Below, piece by piece: positions 1 to 12,083 of a stretch of DNA of 64,000 nt. Made by a program: the position numbers and the translations under genes. Each line of letters opens with the position of its first letter. The stretch's first letter is position 1. The DNA lies in assembly GCA_022059125.1 (NCBI GenBank), contig JAEUWY010000013.1:496001-560000 (forward strand), in the 5' to 3' direction. The notes under the pieces are model-generated. The model had not been told where the DNA came from. It was given only the letters and a program-made list of their open reading frames with translations, and ran no database searches. This DNA is from Corynespora cassiicola (lineage: Eukaryota > Ascomycota > Dothideomycetes > Pleosporales > Corynesporascaceae).

Positions 1-524
1 CAGGATGGAAATTCAACGACTGGGAGCTCAAGGGTATTCCTCTCCGCATCGAATTTGGACCCAAGGATGCTGAGAAGGGCGTCGTCACTACTTCTCGTCG
101 TGATATCGACAACAAGGACGAGGCGAGGGGCGAGATCAAGATTGAGGATCTCAAGGAGAGGATTCCCCAGCTGCTCGAGCAGATCCAGTCCGATATGTTC
201 AACAGGGCCGACAAAGCCTTCCGTGACCATCGCGTGCAGCTCACCGACTGGGAGCAGTTTGTCCCAACTCTTAACGACAAGAACGTTGTCCTTGTCCCCC
301 ACTGCGAGGGAGACAAGTGCGAGGATGAGGTCAAGGAGAAGAGTGCCCGGAAGGCATTGGGAGATGATGTTGCCGAGGACTCGAAGGCTCCTGCCATGGG
401 TGCGAAGAGTCTGTGCATTCCTTTCGACCAGCCCGAGGGCATCAAGGAAGGCGAGACCAAGTGCATCAACCCTGATTGCTCGAACTTCGCAAAGGCTTGG
501 GTGCTTTTCGGCAGGAGCTACTAG
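1..524 (+). CDS. Prolyl-tRNA synthetase, cytosolic, C-terminal part (5' truncated by window)
   Basis: Charges tRNA-Pro with proline in the cytosol. Reading frame 3 is open from the window edge to TAG at 522-524, about 173 codons. It begins in the anticodon-binding domain with a typical class II ProRS stretch (GWKFNDWELKGIPLRIEFGP). It continues through the eukaryote/archaeal-type C-terminal extension, which carries zinc-ligand-like cysteines (C in PHCEGDKCED and CINPDCSNF), and ends in the family-typical AKAWVLFGRSY. The catalytic domain lies outside the window. No intron is visible in this part. The identification is secure; only the 5' limit is unknown. Confidence 0.93.
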   Translation, partial: GWKFNDWELKGIPLRIEFGPKDAEKGVVTTSRRDIDNKDEARGEIKIEDLKERIPQLLEQIQSDMFNRADKAFRDHRVQLTDWEQFVPTLNDKNVVLVPHCEGDKCEDEVKEKSARKALGDDVAEDSKAPAMGAKSLCIPFDQPEGIKEGETKCINPDCSNFAKAWVLFGRSY

Positions 525-1044
525 GTATCTGTCCCAGAGTGACTGGCTTTAGCGTTTGGTGAGCGGGAGTTCCGGGGGATTAGGGGGCTTCTCATGTGAC
601 GGAGAAAGATAGGCCTGCTTTAGTGCGTACCTAGGTATACCAGAAAAAAAGTATGAAAATATCACAAGTTTGGAAATCTCTCAGCAGTGAAGGTGAACTA
701 TATATGAGTTGTTTTATGCGACAAACGCATCATCTGGTAACGAAATTGCCGTGTCTCTGTGAGCCAGTGGCCTTTACTTCGGAGCACAAACGTGTTCAAT
801 GGTTGCTCCATGCATGGGGTGTCTCGTCACCGACACATTCTGTCAATCACTTCAAAGCTCTTTGTTCGCTCAGTGTCCACCCACAATACCATCACCTCCA
901 TCACTATAAAACCGTTTCTGTCAACAAAGACGACCAGAGCCTACACCTACTTACCCACGTCATCCGCCCCCCAAAAACCACCACCAAAACCTCTGGAACC
1001 TAAATCCAGAGGACCCCCACAACCCCAATCGCACACACTCCAAA
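525..1044. other. Intergenic, 520 bp
   Basis: This stretch holds the presumed 3' UTR of the prolyl-tRNA synthetase gene and the upstream region of the next gene. The open frames overlapping it are short and without recognisable motifs. I see no RNA gene or repeat. Confidence 0.6.
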
Positions 1045-1521
1045 ATGTGCACCAAACTCCTCCAAGTCTACGCCTGCGGCCACAACAAACCAATCTGCGG
1101 AACCCCCTGCCCGCACGCCCTCGCAACCGGCCAGCCCCCCTCCTCCTCCTCCTCCTCCATCCCCAGCACGCCGCGCTCTTCGAATTCGCAAAGGCCTGCC
1201 CCACCACCACCACCTCCTCCATACAGCACCTCCAATGCATCGACAGCCGGAGACTCGTCCCCGAAGCCCAACTTTTGCGCGCTCTTCTTCGCGAAGCGGC
1301 TCCTAGCCTCGCGCCACCCGTGCCTGAGGTGCTATCTGAAGCCGGAGTGGGAGCCGCTCAAGGTCCGCTGGGTGAAGGATTACTTGTATTCGCATCCGAA
1401 TACGAAGCCGGAGGATCTGGAGAGATTGAGTGGGATTGAGGGGATTGCGGAGCAGGCGGGGTTGTTGAATGTGTTTGAGGCGGGGGTGTGCGTAGAAGAG
1501 AGTGATAAGAAGGGTGCGTGA
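1045..1521 (+). CDS. Small Cys-rich hypothetical protein, 158 aa
   Basis: Uninterrupted frame with a good start context (ccaaaATG). The N-terminus has a CxxH/CxxxC-like cluster (VYACGHNKPICGTPCPH). A Ser/Pro low-complexity linker (residues about 30-75, including a run of eight prolines) follows, then a second part with NFCALFF and HPCLRC cysteines and a charged helix-like tail. Proteins starting MCTK..VYACGH with scattered CxxC pairs are common, uncharacterised fungal proteins; a metal-binding role is inference only. The opposite strand also has open frames here, but they are Gly/Arg-rich shadows of the Pro/Ser tract. It converges on the Rpn13 gene. Confidence 0.7.
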   Translation: MCTKLLQVYACGHNKPICGTPCPHALATGQPPSSSSSSIPSTPRSSNSQRPAPPPPPPPYSTSNASTAGDSSPKPNFCALFFAKRLLASRHPCLRCYLKPEWEPLKVRWVKDYLYSHPNTKPEDLERLSGIEGIAEQAGLLNVFEAGVCVEESDKKGA

Positions 1522-1853
1522 TTTAGAGGAGGGGGGAGGGTTGGGGCGGAAGAGAGACGGATGGGTGCGTGGAATGGGTTTAGGAATGGAGACGTGGAAG
1601 GTGCATTGGCCTTCTCTCAAGGCTCTGGGGAAGGAATGCATGGAAGACTGCCCGCTTCAACATATACCCACTAATTTATTTCCACATCGGCTTCGAGCAC
1701 AGGGCTCGCAATAGACGTCTTAATTATCCCCGTCGTTTACATTTCGTGAAGAATTCCTTTTCTATTATGCCTTAATCCCGTACCATACAGAGTGATCCCG
1801 TTCACTCGATGCTTTATAGTACACTCGTTATTCGTCTACCTGAATGCATTACT
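1522..1853. other. Convergent intergenic, 332 bp
   Basis: Space between the 3' ends of the Cys-rich gene (+) and the Rpn13 gene (-). Nothing beyond presumed 3' UTRs is seen. Confidence 0.5.
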
Positions 1854-3440
1854 TCAATTCGTATCCATAGCATCGCTGTCGCTTTCCTTTTGTACCGTCT
1901 TCTTTACACCTTCGAGAAACGCCTTAACGGCATCTCCACTGCCGAGGGGCATCCCGCCGCCTCGAATGAAGCCTCCGTTCTCGACGTCAATCTTCAATGC
2001 GGAACTGACGTTAGGCAGTCCACCATCCCTCAACGCCACGGTCAAGCTGCCTAAACTCTGCTGCAATTGTGGAGAGTGAAGTACTGATTTGATGACACGT
2101 TTCTTCTGATCGATTTCGAGCGCTTGGATGGCCATTTGCGCGGTGTCAGAGTTGGGGTCGATTTCGCTCACATCGTCGGCGCCGAGCTCGAGTAGGAGAA
2201 GGGCTGGGGGTAGGTTTGCGCAGAGAGCATCGATGAGCTCTTCGGGGGCTTTATCGATGATGGGAATAGTGGTAGAGGTGTTGAGAAGATCAACAAGTGT
2301 GGTAAACGGGTCCTGGGAGGCTTGGCGGCTGCTGCCACCAGCGTTGCCACCTTTCAGGGAGTTGAGGAAGTTTTGGACAATAGCGGAGGCATCGTTGGAG
2401 CCTGAAGCGTCACTGGAAATGTATTAGCTTGCTTTTTTCGGCGAAAACAAGATAACAAGGTGGATACATCGGACGTCGTGGCGCATCGGAGCAGAAGACA
2501 TGACATGATATGTTATTGCGTCTACCGGATACACATGAGGATCACGATTTCGTAAGATGTCTTTGCGACACGATTCTGCAGCCGAACGCCTCACCGTGAA
2601 AATGCAAATTTGATGGCATCCACGTCTGCAAACTGCTGTCCGAATCTTTGTAGAAATGTCGACTGCGCCACGACGCCGAAATAGAACGAAAGTTCGGTAC
2701 CTACGCTCGGCCGCCATCAGCACCACCTTCACGTGATTCCTCACCCTCTTCTCTAATGTCACCTCCGGTAGCTCCGGGGCCAGCACCGCCCGTGCTACCA
2801 TGGCGGTTGCGGCTTGCGGAGTGATTTGTGCCCTCAACATCCTCCATTGTCTCGTCCTCGTCGCCACTGGGTCCCCCGCGGTTGGGTAGGCTAGCAAGCT
2901 CGGCCGGAACATCAATCTCATCTCCATTCAAGAGCAAGTCAACAATCTGTCCAACCTTGAGGTCCCGCTCACTAAACCAGCTCGGATCGCCCTTTGGGTG
3001 TTGTGATTTCGATTGCAGCCAGAACAGATATCGCTGGGAGCTGGAGCTGAACTTGAGGACGAAGACACGTCCATCTGTAGGGGACTTGAGGTTATCGGAG
3101 TCGGCGCCGGTCTCGTTACCGAGATATGGGAGGAAGGAACCGTCGCCGGGAATCATGATGAGATCGACCTCAGGCTGGTCAACGGGCCTGTCGCGGGGTC
3201 GCCAGCAGAAGTGGACAAATTCTGCATATTTTCAGCAGTTTGTTTCCAAAGGTTGAAATAGTACGCACCATCGTCACCCTGGTAAAGGTAAAGGTAGCCT
3301 TGAGTCCGGATGGGTTTCACTGTTTGGTTTGGGGTGCTGCCCTGCGGGTGTCAGCGGGGTATACAAAATGGTCATATCGTTGAACGTACAGTAAGTTCGC
3401 ACTGGCCGGCCTTGAAAGTAATCAGCGGTTGGATCGACAT
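1854..3440 (-). CDS. rpn13: Proteasome 19S regulatory particle ubiquitin receptor Rpn13/ADRM1
   Basis: Binds ubiquitin and ubiquitin-like substrates at the 26S proteasome base and recruits the UCH37-type deubiquitinase. Four exons: 3390-3440, 3269-3341, 2705-3221, 1854-2412 (399 aa). Splice signals are canonical (gtacgt, gtgcgt, gtaggt donors), and the last intron is unusually long for this window (292 nt). The N-terminal Pru domain is clear: start MSIQPLITFKAGQCEL, then EFVHFCWRPRDRP and VDLIMIPGDGSF, then RYLFWLQSK. After an acidic/Gly-rich linker comes the C-terminal DEUBAD helical region (about residues 215-385). It is head-to-head with the eL6 gene across 216 bp. The start was chosen because it gives the conserved Pru N-terminus directly. 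Very sure of family. Confidence 0.93.
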
Positions 3441-3656
3441 GGTTCTGGATGCCTTGTTCGTGTGGAGTGGCTGAAGCGGAGCTCGCTATGATGTCGAAGC
3501 TGCCTCCCGCAGCTGTTCCACCAGGATTACATAATCAACCGACGGATAAAGGAAGACCCGCTCCGCAGCCGCCAAGAGTCCGTGCGATGCCCACACAACT
3601 CCAAATTGCCAGGCCACTTCCAACGACGACCAGCGACATTCGACCGATAACACGAC
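3441..3656. promoter_or_regulatory. Shared divergent promoter region of rpn13 and eL6
   Basis: Only 216 bp separate the start codons of the Rpn13 gene (-) and the eL6 gene (+), so both must initiate here. I cannot point to a defined element. Confidence 0.5.
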
Positions 3657-4474
3657 ATGGCGGACCAGGCACCTACGACGAAGAAGTTCGGCAAGGGCGA
3701 GCGGTCGATACCGCACCACACCCAGAAGGCCAGCAAGTACTATCCCGCTACCGACGTCGCCGCCCCGAAGCAGGTATGTTATCGCCCGCGGCAGCATGGT
3801 TGGAGACGAGCAAGAGCAGGATCGCTCCGAGTGTAAGGGTGCAGACGCACACTACACACGGGAGTTGAGGCAGAGGCTCTTCGCCGCTACTGATGGCGCC
3901 TCGAAATGCGAACATGGCTAACTATGACTCTCAGGCCCGCAAGTCCATTCGCCCCGCGAAGCCTCGCGCGTCTCTCCAGCCCGGCACCGTCGTCATTCTC
4001 CTTGCTGGCCGCTTCCGCGGTAAGCGTGTGGTCCTCCTCAAGCACCTTCCCCAGGGTGTTCTCCTCGTCACCGGCCCGTTCAAAGTCAATGGCGTTCCCC
4101 TCCGCAGGGTAAACGCCCGCTATGTCATCGCGACGTCGACCACTGTGGACATCAGCGGCGTGGATGAGGCTACCTTGAAGAAGGCCAGCGAGGATGGCTA
4201 CTTCACCAAGGACAAGGTCGCCAAGAAGCAGGGCGAGGAGGCTTTCTTCAAGCAGGGCGAGAAGCCCGAGGTGCGTAATTCGAGTGCGGAGCGGAGGAAT
4301 CGGTGCTGACGAACACTACAGAAGAAGGAGACTTCCAAGGACCGCGTCGAGGACCAGAAGGCTGTCGACAAGGCCCTGTTGGCCTCCATCAAGAAGGAGG
4401 CTCACCTCTTCGACTACCTCAGCTCCAGCTTCAGCCTGCGCAGCTCGGACAGGCCACACTTGATGGCCTTCTAA
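3657..4474 (+). CDS. rpl6: 60S ribosomal protein eL6 (L6)
   Basis: Structural protein of the cytosolic large ribosomal subunit. Three exons: 3657-3773, 3935-4270, 4322-4474, giving 201 aa, the usual fungal length. Donors are gtatgt and gtgcgt, and acceptors ctcag and tacag. The protein starts [17 protein letters not shown]. The KOW/SH3-like core is evident ([20 protein letters not shown], then [20 protein letters not shown]). The C-terminus is the family-typical short tail ending HLMAF. A long first intron (161 nt) close to the start is common in ribosomal protein genes. Divergent from rpn13. Confidence 0.95.
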
Positions 4475-5064
4475 ATGTGGGGTAGACGGGCATTTGGCGT
4501 TCTGTGCATGGGATGAAAGATGACTTCGGCAGCTGCAGCCGTAATAGCAGGTCCTCAAATCACAAACACTTCGGCACAGCAGCCACTTCTTTTCTTCATG
4601 GAGGGTCCGGTTTGCATTTTCCTATACGATCCTGTAACGGTCAAGCGAATTCGAACGGTCCGAAAGTGAAATGTGTGGCTTCTGGTACATGTGATGTCAC
4701 TTTTGGGGGCGTTAATCGAACAAAACAATAGATGAATCTGCGAACTGATGACACAAAAATAGAGCGACCATGCCGTTTACTGCCTCCAATCATACTTGTA
4801 CGAGAAGATGCGACGCGAAGTTATGAAGTCCCGAGAGATAGATATGACGTCCCAATAAGCGAGGGGGAAGCAATTGCGCCAGACCAAAACCCACATGTAC
4901 TACCAAAGAAGGGTATCGTAAACAAAGACCGACCCCAGACCCACAGCGCCAATTCCGACCAAGCTTTCCCCAGTTTAGCATTCGTATACGGCTACCTGTC
5001 CGTCCGTTTATTCATTTACTTATTCCCGCCACCCACCACAATCTTGATTCAACTTTCCCTCCGT
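4475..5064. other. Convergent intergenic, 590 bp
   Basis: Lies between the 3' ends of the eL6 gene (+) and the hydroxylase-family gene (-). A long + frame starting at 4732 is antisense to the latter and is rejected. No other feature is seen. Confidence 0.5.
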
Positions 5065-6212
5065 TTACTTTTTCGCCTTGCCTTTCTTCCCTCTAGACTT
5101 GAACTTGCCGGCCAGCCCGTTGGCCGCATCCCCCGCATCGTCCATGGCCCTCCCCGCGCGTTCCTGCACATGGTGCTTCTCCATCTCGGCATGCAAATCA
5201 TCGACGACATCAGCGCCGAGCGTGGTGCCATGCGCCCAATCCAGCACGCCAGTCGGGCCGTAGTTTCCCTTGCCCTTTGCCATCATGTGGGCGTCTGTGC
5301 GGCGGGCCATGCCGCGCAGCATGATGGTGGAGGGCAGGACGTTGTATCCCGAGTAGGTGAAGAGGTCCTCGAGCGAGAAGAGGGCGAGGAGGAGGAGGTA
5401 GGTCATGATGTGGAAGCGGCAGGCGATGGCGGGGAGGTACAGCGGCAGGAAGCGGTAGACGAGGTAGCAGGCTGGGTGGTCGTAGGCTGCGGTGAAGGAG
5501 TAGGGCACGGTGATGGAGTGGTGCCATGTTTGGTGCCAGAAGGCGAGGCGGCCGCCGGAGGGGGAGTGGAGGATGTGGAGGTGGATGTAGTATTGCAGCA
5601 CCTGTGTTGTTTCGGCTCGTCAGTCGTTGCGTGTGGGGGACGAGTAGTGGCTGCGGAATACGGTTGTAGTAAGGGAAGGGGGAGGAAGGAGGGAGCAAAA
5701 CGTACATTCCTGGCCACAAGCCCAATCGCCGCATGCTTAACCAACGCCCACGGATTCGGCAAATGATTCAAACTCCACGCACTCCCCTTGATCAACAACA
5801 GACTCCGCACCCGCAGCACGTCCGTGGCCGCCCACTCGATCCCCGCCTGCAACCCCACCGCCAGCAACGTGTTGAAACACGCCCACGCGACCACGGCCCG
5901 GATCTTCTTGCGGCCGCCCTTTTGCCGGCCCGGCAGCGCGATGTCGCCCTGGGCCTTGAGCTCGACGGCCAGGCTCGGGACGGAGAGGTCGAAGAGCAGG
6001 AATAGGGCTGAGGGAAGGAGGTACAGGGCGGTGCGGAGGACCAGCGGGGCGAAGAATTCAAGCTGGAGGGGCGAGTAGGTGAGGGCGATTGTGGTCCAGG
6101 TTAGGGAGAAGAAGACGAGGTTTAGGGAGGTGGACCAGGAGCTGAGCATTGGGATTGCGAAGAGGGAGGCGAGGGGGAGGGTGATGGGGGCGAGGAGGGT
6201 GGAGAGGGACAT
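5065..6212 (-). CDS. Fatty acid hydroxylase / sterol desaturase superfamily membrane protein
   Basis: Two exons, 5706-6212 and 5065-5601, joined by a 104-nt intron (gtacgt...cacag), give 347 aa. Several hydrophobic segments in the first half are followed by His clusters: HLHILHS just after the splice (about residues 176-182), then WHQTWHHS some 15-20 residues later, then AAYDHP. Together these resemble the three-histidine di-iron pattern of the ER hydroxylase/desaturase superfamily. The C-terminus is Lys/Gly-rich and cytosolic-looking (SRGKKGKAKK), compatible with an ER retention signal. Substrate cannot be told from sequence. The start is the first Met that precedes the first membrane segment. 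Confidence 0.8.
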
Positions 6213-8534
6213 GTTCTTTTCGGGGTCGGGGGGTCGGGGGCCAGGGGGTTGAGGTAGGTATAGATGGGGAATAGGTGGGTCGATACAGGTGTGGTAGGAT
6301 TGCGATATCAACACATGGAGAGAAAAATCAGGAATCTGTGGCCGGCAGACAAACGCTTATCGCGAACGATCAATTCACGATGAACCATTGTTGGTGTTGT
6401 GCTTGAGGGGGGTGGAGGGGAGCGCCATGACGTAACGGACCCAAACCCTGTTCCTTGCCCCCCGAGATTTCTCGCACCGCACCCGAGTGCCTCACGGACC
6501 TCGTCTCGTCTCGTCAGCGGGCGCGTCGCGTTCGGAGACTGCCTAAGTTGATAAGACGGCACAGACAGGGGTCGGGGCAAAAATATTGGCCAACGTGGGC
6601 GGATTGCGCTAGGGCTGCTCGTCACTGTGCGACGCGTGGACCTGGACGTTAACGAAGCTGCTATATGCGCTCATCCCCATCTTTCAACGTCCGCAAAGGG
6701 GTGCCGCATTCCTTTTTTGGAGCACGGGTCGACGAGAAGGGGGGTTGGTGTTGAGCGTTTTTGCATGCATGCATTGAGGACGGCTCGCTGCTGCCCCACT
6801 AGGGCTGGAGGGTGGAGAGGGGGGTCGGGGGTTCAGTAGGTTTTGCGAGGAGCTCGAGAGAGGGGGAGGGGGGGGGAGGTCGAGGAGGTCGGCTTCGGCA
6901 GCGTGGAGAGCCTGGGTGGGAAAGCTCAGCAGCGCCAGGCACAGTGCAGCGCCGCGCAGTGCAGCAGAAGAAACGCTCGACAGTCGGGTTGCAGCCTGTT
7001 GAGACATGGGCAGATGATGGGATTCTGGACTTCCAGAAGCCACAGCGGGCGTGCAAGTGTGCAGGCGTGTAAGCACGAATAGCGCTGATGCAGGGACATG
7101 GGCCAGCAGCGCTGAACCTTAAGCGGGCACTGATTCAGAAGACTGCGCCGTTCAGGAGACTTGTCATGTTGCTTTTTGTCGGCGTCGCCTTGTGCCTCGG
7201 CCAGCTGCTCGACGGTCAATGGACAGTGGGGTGCAATGCTCTGCCTATAGCGCAGTGCCCGCAACAAGCAATGCGGCCAGGGGGGAGGGCTGAGCAGCAT
7301 GGCATGTCGTCCGCATTGGGGCATGCTGAGGAATACTCAGGCCGTGTCGAGTGCCCTCGGGGCGGTTTGGCATGCTGCTGGCGGAGGAGCCAGTCTCGCC
7401 GCCGATCAGACGTTTCGTATGCTTCCATGCCGACTTCGAATTCGCCGTGAAGATCAGTGGGCAAATTTCCCGACGCCTCGTCGGCCCTGGCCGAGGGCTA
7501 GTGCGCGCAGAAAACAATGGGGGAGCTGCACGCAACGTTGCATCTGTCGGCGTCGTTGAGCAGTCTTGTCGTCTTGGATCGGCGAGCCGAGGGCCTTTGT
7601 GCGCTGCAGCGGCGCACGAGTCGGATCGCCGCCCGCATGCGAGATGCTGCGAGATGGGCGGTGCCTGGGATATCCATGCGCCGGAGCAGCGAGGGCTCGA
7701 GTGCCAGAAAGTCTGGCGGATGGCGGACGGCGGATGGCGGAGAATGGCGGCTCGGGAAATAAAGCGGGGTGCACAGAGGAGGCTGCAGACGCTGCAGACG
7801 GTGCAGACAGCGACGCTGGCCTCGTCGCACGATGGCCAGGCCGTGGTGTTGCCGTGGTGTTGAGTCAACCATCCGCCTGGGGCCTGCGGGCTGGTGGTGA
7901 TAAATCTCTGCGGCCCAAACAGGGACCCCCGAGGCCGCCGTCAACAAACAGGCACATCAGCATCTCATCACGGCAGCCCAGCAGCCCACGGCAGCCCACA
8001 GCAGCCCAGCAGCCAGCCCGCCAGCCCGCCAGGCCGTCCGCCCGCCAGCCACTCACAGGCCCTGCTGGTGATTGGCGAGTGCAGGCCGCCCGCTGAAGAT
8101 TGCGCCGGCGCCGAGGCCTGCGAGCAGGGGGCAGTTCACGGCTTCATCCCTTATAGCTGCGAGCGACTTTCTCCTGTGTCTGTTAGACCCGGGCGCGGGC
8201 TCCAGATTTCTAAATTTCGCCTGCGAGCAGACACGGCCCTCGTTCTCCAGCGTCGCCCTCGCCGCCCGCAGGCACTTCCCTACCGTCCTCCTCCCCCAGC
8301 GCGCCCTCGTGTCGTGTTTCTGTCTCGCTGCCAGGCACCGCGTCCCACTATCAAGCTGCTAACTCGGCGGTCCGCATGCGTGCTATGCACTGATCTTCGC
8401 TCCCGCCAAACCCTCCATAGCCACTGCTAGACGCTCCCTCGACCGACCAGGCGCGCGACATCGCCAAACGACAGTGTGTTGCACCACCCTTCTAGCAGCA
8501 GGCCTGGCAGCCCGCAAGCCCGCAGGCCCTCGCC
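6213..8534. other. Gene-free 2.3-kb GC-rich stretch (5' leader/promoter region)
   Basis: Lies between divergent genes. It has overlapping open frames on both strands, as expected from high GC, but none has recognisable domains, coherent splice signals or a convincing start. It probably contains promoters and a long 5' leader of the alpha/beta hydrolase gene. Confidence 0.5.
7972..8050. repeat. Imperfect CAGCCCA-type repeat tract
   Basis: Degenerate tandem copies of a 7-9 nt unit (cagccca / cagcccg with occasional extra bases) run for about 80 bp, upstream of the alpha/beta hydrolase gene. Simple-sequence DNA with no coding interpretation. Confidence 0.7.
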
Positions 8535-11500
8535 ATGGATCTTCTAGACCAACCAGCGTCGCCCCCGCCCGTACCTCGCACCCCGCGGTCCCAGAAGTCC
8601 CAAAACTCCCAGAGGTCGCACGCGTCCGCCACTCAGCCCTCTAATACGGCCTCGTCCACCCGTGGTTTTCGAGCCCGCCGTCGCTCCTCTCTGCCCGCGG
8701 TCCCCACGCTGGCCACCCTACCGCTGCCCTCTGCTGCCCACGCCGACTCCCACGCCCGCTCCAAGAAGAAGGCCACCCCCAACATCATCCGCACCCAGAC
8801 CACCGCCTCGCCCGAGGTCATATCCTCGCTCATCGACCAGCTGTCCGCCATCTCCGTGTCCGCCCACAACCACTTCGAGAACCTGCCCGTGGCCCCCGGC
8901 GCCAGCGTCTCGAGCCCTGCGAGCCCGAGCTACCACTCGAACTTTGGCAAGGACGCCTTTGGCGCCCAGGATGGCTATGCCATGGACCACACTGGATTCC
9001 ACCTGAGCCCGCGCGAGCTGCAACCCCCGCCGCCCGAGCTGCTCTACCCGGACGATGCGTGCGAACCCCCCGTCATCAGGACCTCAAAGCCGCCCTCCGG
9101 GTACTCGCCCATCACTGCGCCGCCCAAGAAGAAGGACAAGGAACATTCGCTGCGGAGCTACATTGGCCGCAGCGGCGGCAGCTCTGCCTCCATCCACTCT
9201 TGCCATTCGGGCCTGTCGGTCAGCAGCATTGGAAATATCAGCGTCGAGGCCGGCATGCCTGCCCGGCAGGTTTCTGCTGGCAGCAACCGGAGCTCTGCCG
9301 AAAGTAAGCGCAGCGTAAAGGCCCACCGCAGCCTCATGTACATGAGCTCGCGCGAGCGCCTCCGACTCAAGGACGCCGAGCGCAAGCGGGCGACCTTGCA
9401 GGGTCCAGACGCACTATCATCCCTGGAACCCTCTCGCAAGCCCCCAACTCAGCTTTCCGTTTCCGAGGATACCATCAAGGAGGAGCCAGTCGTGGCCGAG
9501 TCGTCCAAAGCCGCGCAACGTGTCCCGAGTCGAGGCAAGAGCCCACTCCGCAATGGCGTCAATGTCTTGCACCCGACCGACGGGGAGAGTCCAACTGAAA
9601 AGGGCCTGATCCCGCAACGTGGTTCATCCCTCAGGCACTCCGACAGTCCGTCGCGGAAGGGCAGAAAGGGCCACGGGCGCAAGAACAGCCGCCATGACTC
9701 GTACAAGACCAACACGGTCCCCGAGGAAGACGAAAACGTAGATCAGGAGATGACGACCAAGGAGAAGATTTTGAAGGAACTCGAGCAAGAGGAAAACGAA
9801 GTCGCCAACCGGATCCGAGAGTTGAGGAAGCAGAAACTGTTGCGGGACAAAATAGCCGGTAAGCTGCCTGTGCAAGACGCTGCAGGGGACCCCTCAAGGG
9901 TGCCACACGTTTCACCAGATATAAGCGCTGAGCCCTCCCCAACCTCAACTGTGTCAAGCATGTCGGAAAGACGAGTCCAGGACCCCGCAAAAGCTCACAA
10001 AGTCCTTGGAATTTCTATGCAGTCCTCGCCGCCCGAGAAGAGGGCGTCCCGCCTGCCAGAAACGCCAGAGCCACGCGAAACCCGCATGTCGCGCAGGATT
10101 CCAGGCCACAATCGCGTCAGGAGCCTGACCGTTAACGATGGCGACGATATTACCCCGCTCCCGATCAACTACAAGCTGGCGCTGCAGACACTGGAGCAGA
10201 CCGCACCCAGACCCGCATCGCCTCCTCCAAGCAGCAGCGCCGACTCCAGCAGAGGCACCGTCTCTAGCGCGTCCCCGCCGAGGCGTACAATGTCGCTTGC
10301 GGTTGGCGGGCGATCTGCAATCGGCCGCAGGAGTACCAGTTCTATGATAGTAGGGGCGCCGCCCACGACGCACAAGCACTCGACCAGTATAACCAGCGGC
10401 GCTACTAGCGAGAGATCATTCCGATCCGCGAGCGACGAGATTGCAACCCGACACTTCTCCTTCAACATGAACTCCTCGGGCCAGGCGCAAGCCCCGAACA
10501 GCCTCCACCATCGCCCTACACTCAAGAAAAAGCGGTGGTCGCACCCGGACCTGCCGGCAAAACTGGAAAAGCAGCACAACGACAAGGTCGAGGCCATGAA
10601 CGCCGCAGCGGTGCAGAAACCTTCGCAGCCCGTGATTGAGGAGCGCCCGGCCAGCATAGACTCCATCGACATTGACGTCGAAACCTTTCTCAATTCATCC
10701 CGCCTGTCGCAGAAGATTCGCCACCCGCAGACCGGACGAATCATCTCCTTCTCCGAGGTTGGAGACCCCAATGGCTTCGCCGTGTTTGTCTGTGTCGGCA
10801 TGGGCTTGACACGATTCGTCATGGCCTTTTACGACCAGCTTGCTTTGACGTTGAAGTTGAGGCTTATTACGCCGGACCGCCCGGGAATTGGAGGCAGCCA
10901 GACGGACCCCAATGGCACCCCTCTTAGCTGGCCTGGTAAGCATTGCATTGTCCTCGCCTACACTGGTCGTCCTTCCGCATTTTGCTAACAAACAATATAT
11001 AGACGATGTTCTTGTAATTTGTCAGGCTTTGAAGATCACCAAGTTCTCCCTTCTCGCCCACTCGGCAGGTGCCGTGTACGCTCTCGCGACCTCACTACGC
11101 ATGCCACAGCACATTCGTGGACGTGTCCACCTGCTGGCACCGTGGATTCCTCCTTCCCAGATGGCTCCGATCGGTATCAGCCAGGATCAACCGCCGACAC
11201 AGCATCTGCCCCGATCTCAACGCTTCCTTCGCGCCCTCCCTCCTTCCCTCCTGAAGGTGGCTAATTCCACCTTCCTCAGTGCAACGAGCGCTAGTCTCCA
11301 GCGCACGGGCCCAAAGAACTCTCCAAAGACGAAGCGCAAGAGTATCAATCCTCAGGCAGCTGCCGTGATCCCGCCGCCGCAACTTCAGCGACCGCCCATC
11401 AAAGACACGCGGCGGGAGTCGATCCTGTTGATGGATCAAGTCTTTCCAAACGCGAGCACGCTGACACTCGCAGCTAACAACCCTAATGATCCGAACTATG

Positions 11501-12083
11501 AGTCGGCCAAGAGCATGAAAGAAGCTCTTACACTGGCTGAACGTGAACGACAGCGTGAATTCGACGAGCGGTTGACATTCGCCATTTGGGATCGTGCCAC
11601 AACCAACGCCAATCCCGCCACCGACTTGATCGTCTGTTTGGAAACCAAACAGGCGATTGGTTTCAGATACGAGGACATCAACCGCGCCGTGGTCATCCAC
11701 CATGGAAGCAAGGATACTCGTGTTCCAGTCGACAATGTCCGGTGGCTCGGACGCTTGATGCGCAAATGCGAAGTCCGAATCCTCGAAGGTGAACAGCATG
11801 GCTTGATGGCGAGCGCACAGGTCATGGGCAACGTGCTCACCGAAATGGCAAGCGACTGGGAAGACTGGACAGCAGTGGTTAGTAAACCTTTGTAATAAGT
11901 TGTGGCCGTGTCTCTGGACCAAAAAAGTCCGTGAACTACCCATGATTTTCTACCAACCTCCCCCGTGCTGAACGTATCCGCTAACATGGCCCTCCCACTC
12001 ATTAGGTCCAAGGCAAAACTCTAAACGGCGACAAGAGCCTCGCAAAACGCCGCACTGGCGAAAGATTGCGCATCGCTACATGA
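8535..12083 (+). CDS. Alpha/beta hydrolase with long disordered N-terminal region, about 1117 aa
   Basis: Exons 8535-10935, 11003-11877 and probably 12006-12083. About 700 N-terminal residues are Ser/Pro/Arg-rich and disordered, with a short coiled-coil-like stretch around residues 405-442 (KEKILKELEQEENEVANRIR). The C-terminal third is an alpha/beta hydrolase: oxyanion-side VFVCVGMGLTRF, RLITPDRPGIGGS, nucleophile elbow AHSAGA (Ser about 821), acid HHGSKDTRVP (about 1036) and His in EGEQHGL (about 1066), so the triad looks intact. The third exon is inferred from a ctaac branch site, an attag acceptor and an open frame of 26 codons; without it the frame stops at 11893-11895. A proline/serine-rich regulatory tail on a hydrolase suggests phosphoregulation, but substrate is unknown. 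Confidence 0.85.

Noticed and set aside
4732..5766. 344-codon + strand frame
   Set aside because: Antisense to the fatty-acid-hydroxylase-family gene, which has conserved motifs and clean splicing; composition is that of a shadow frame.
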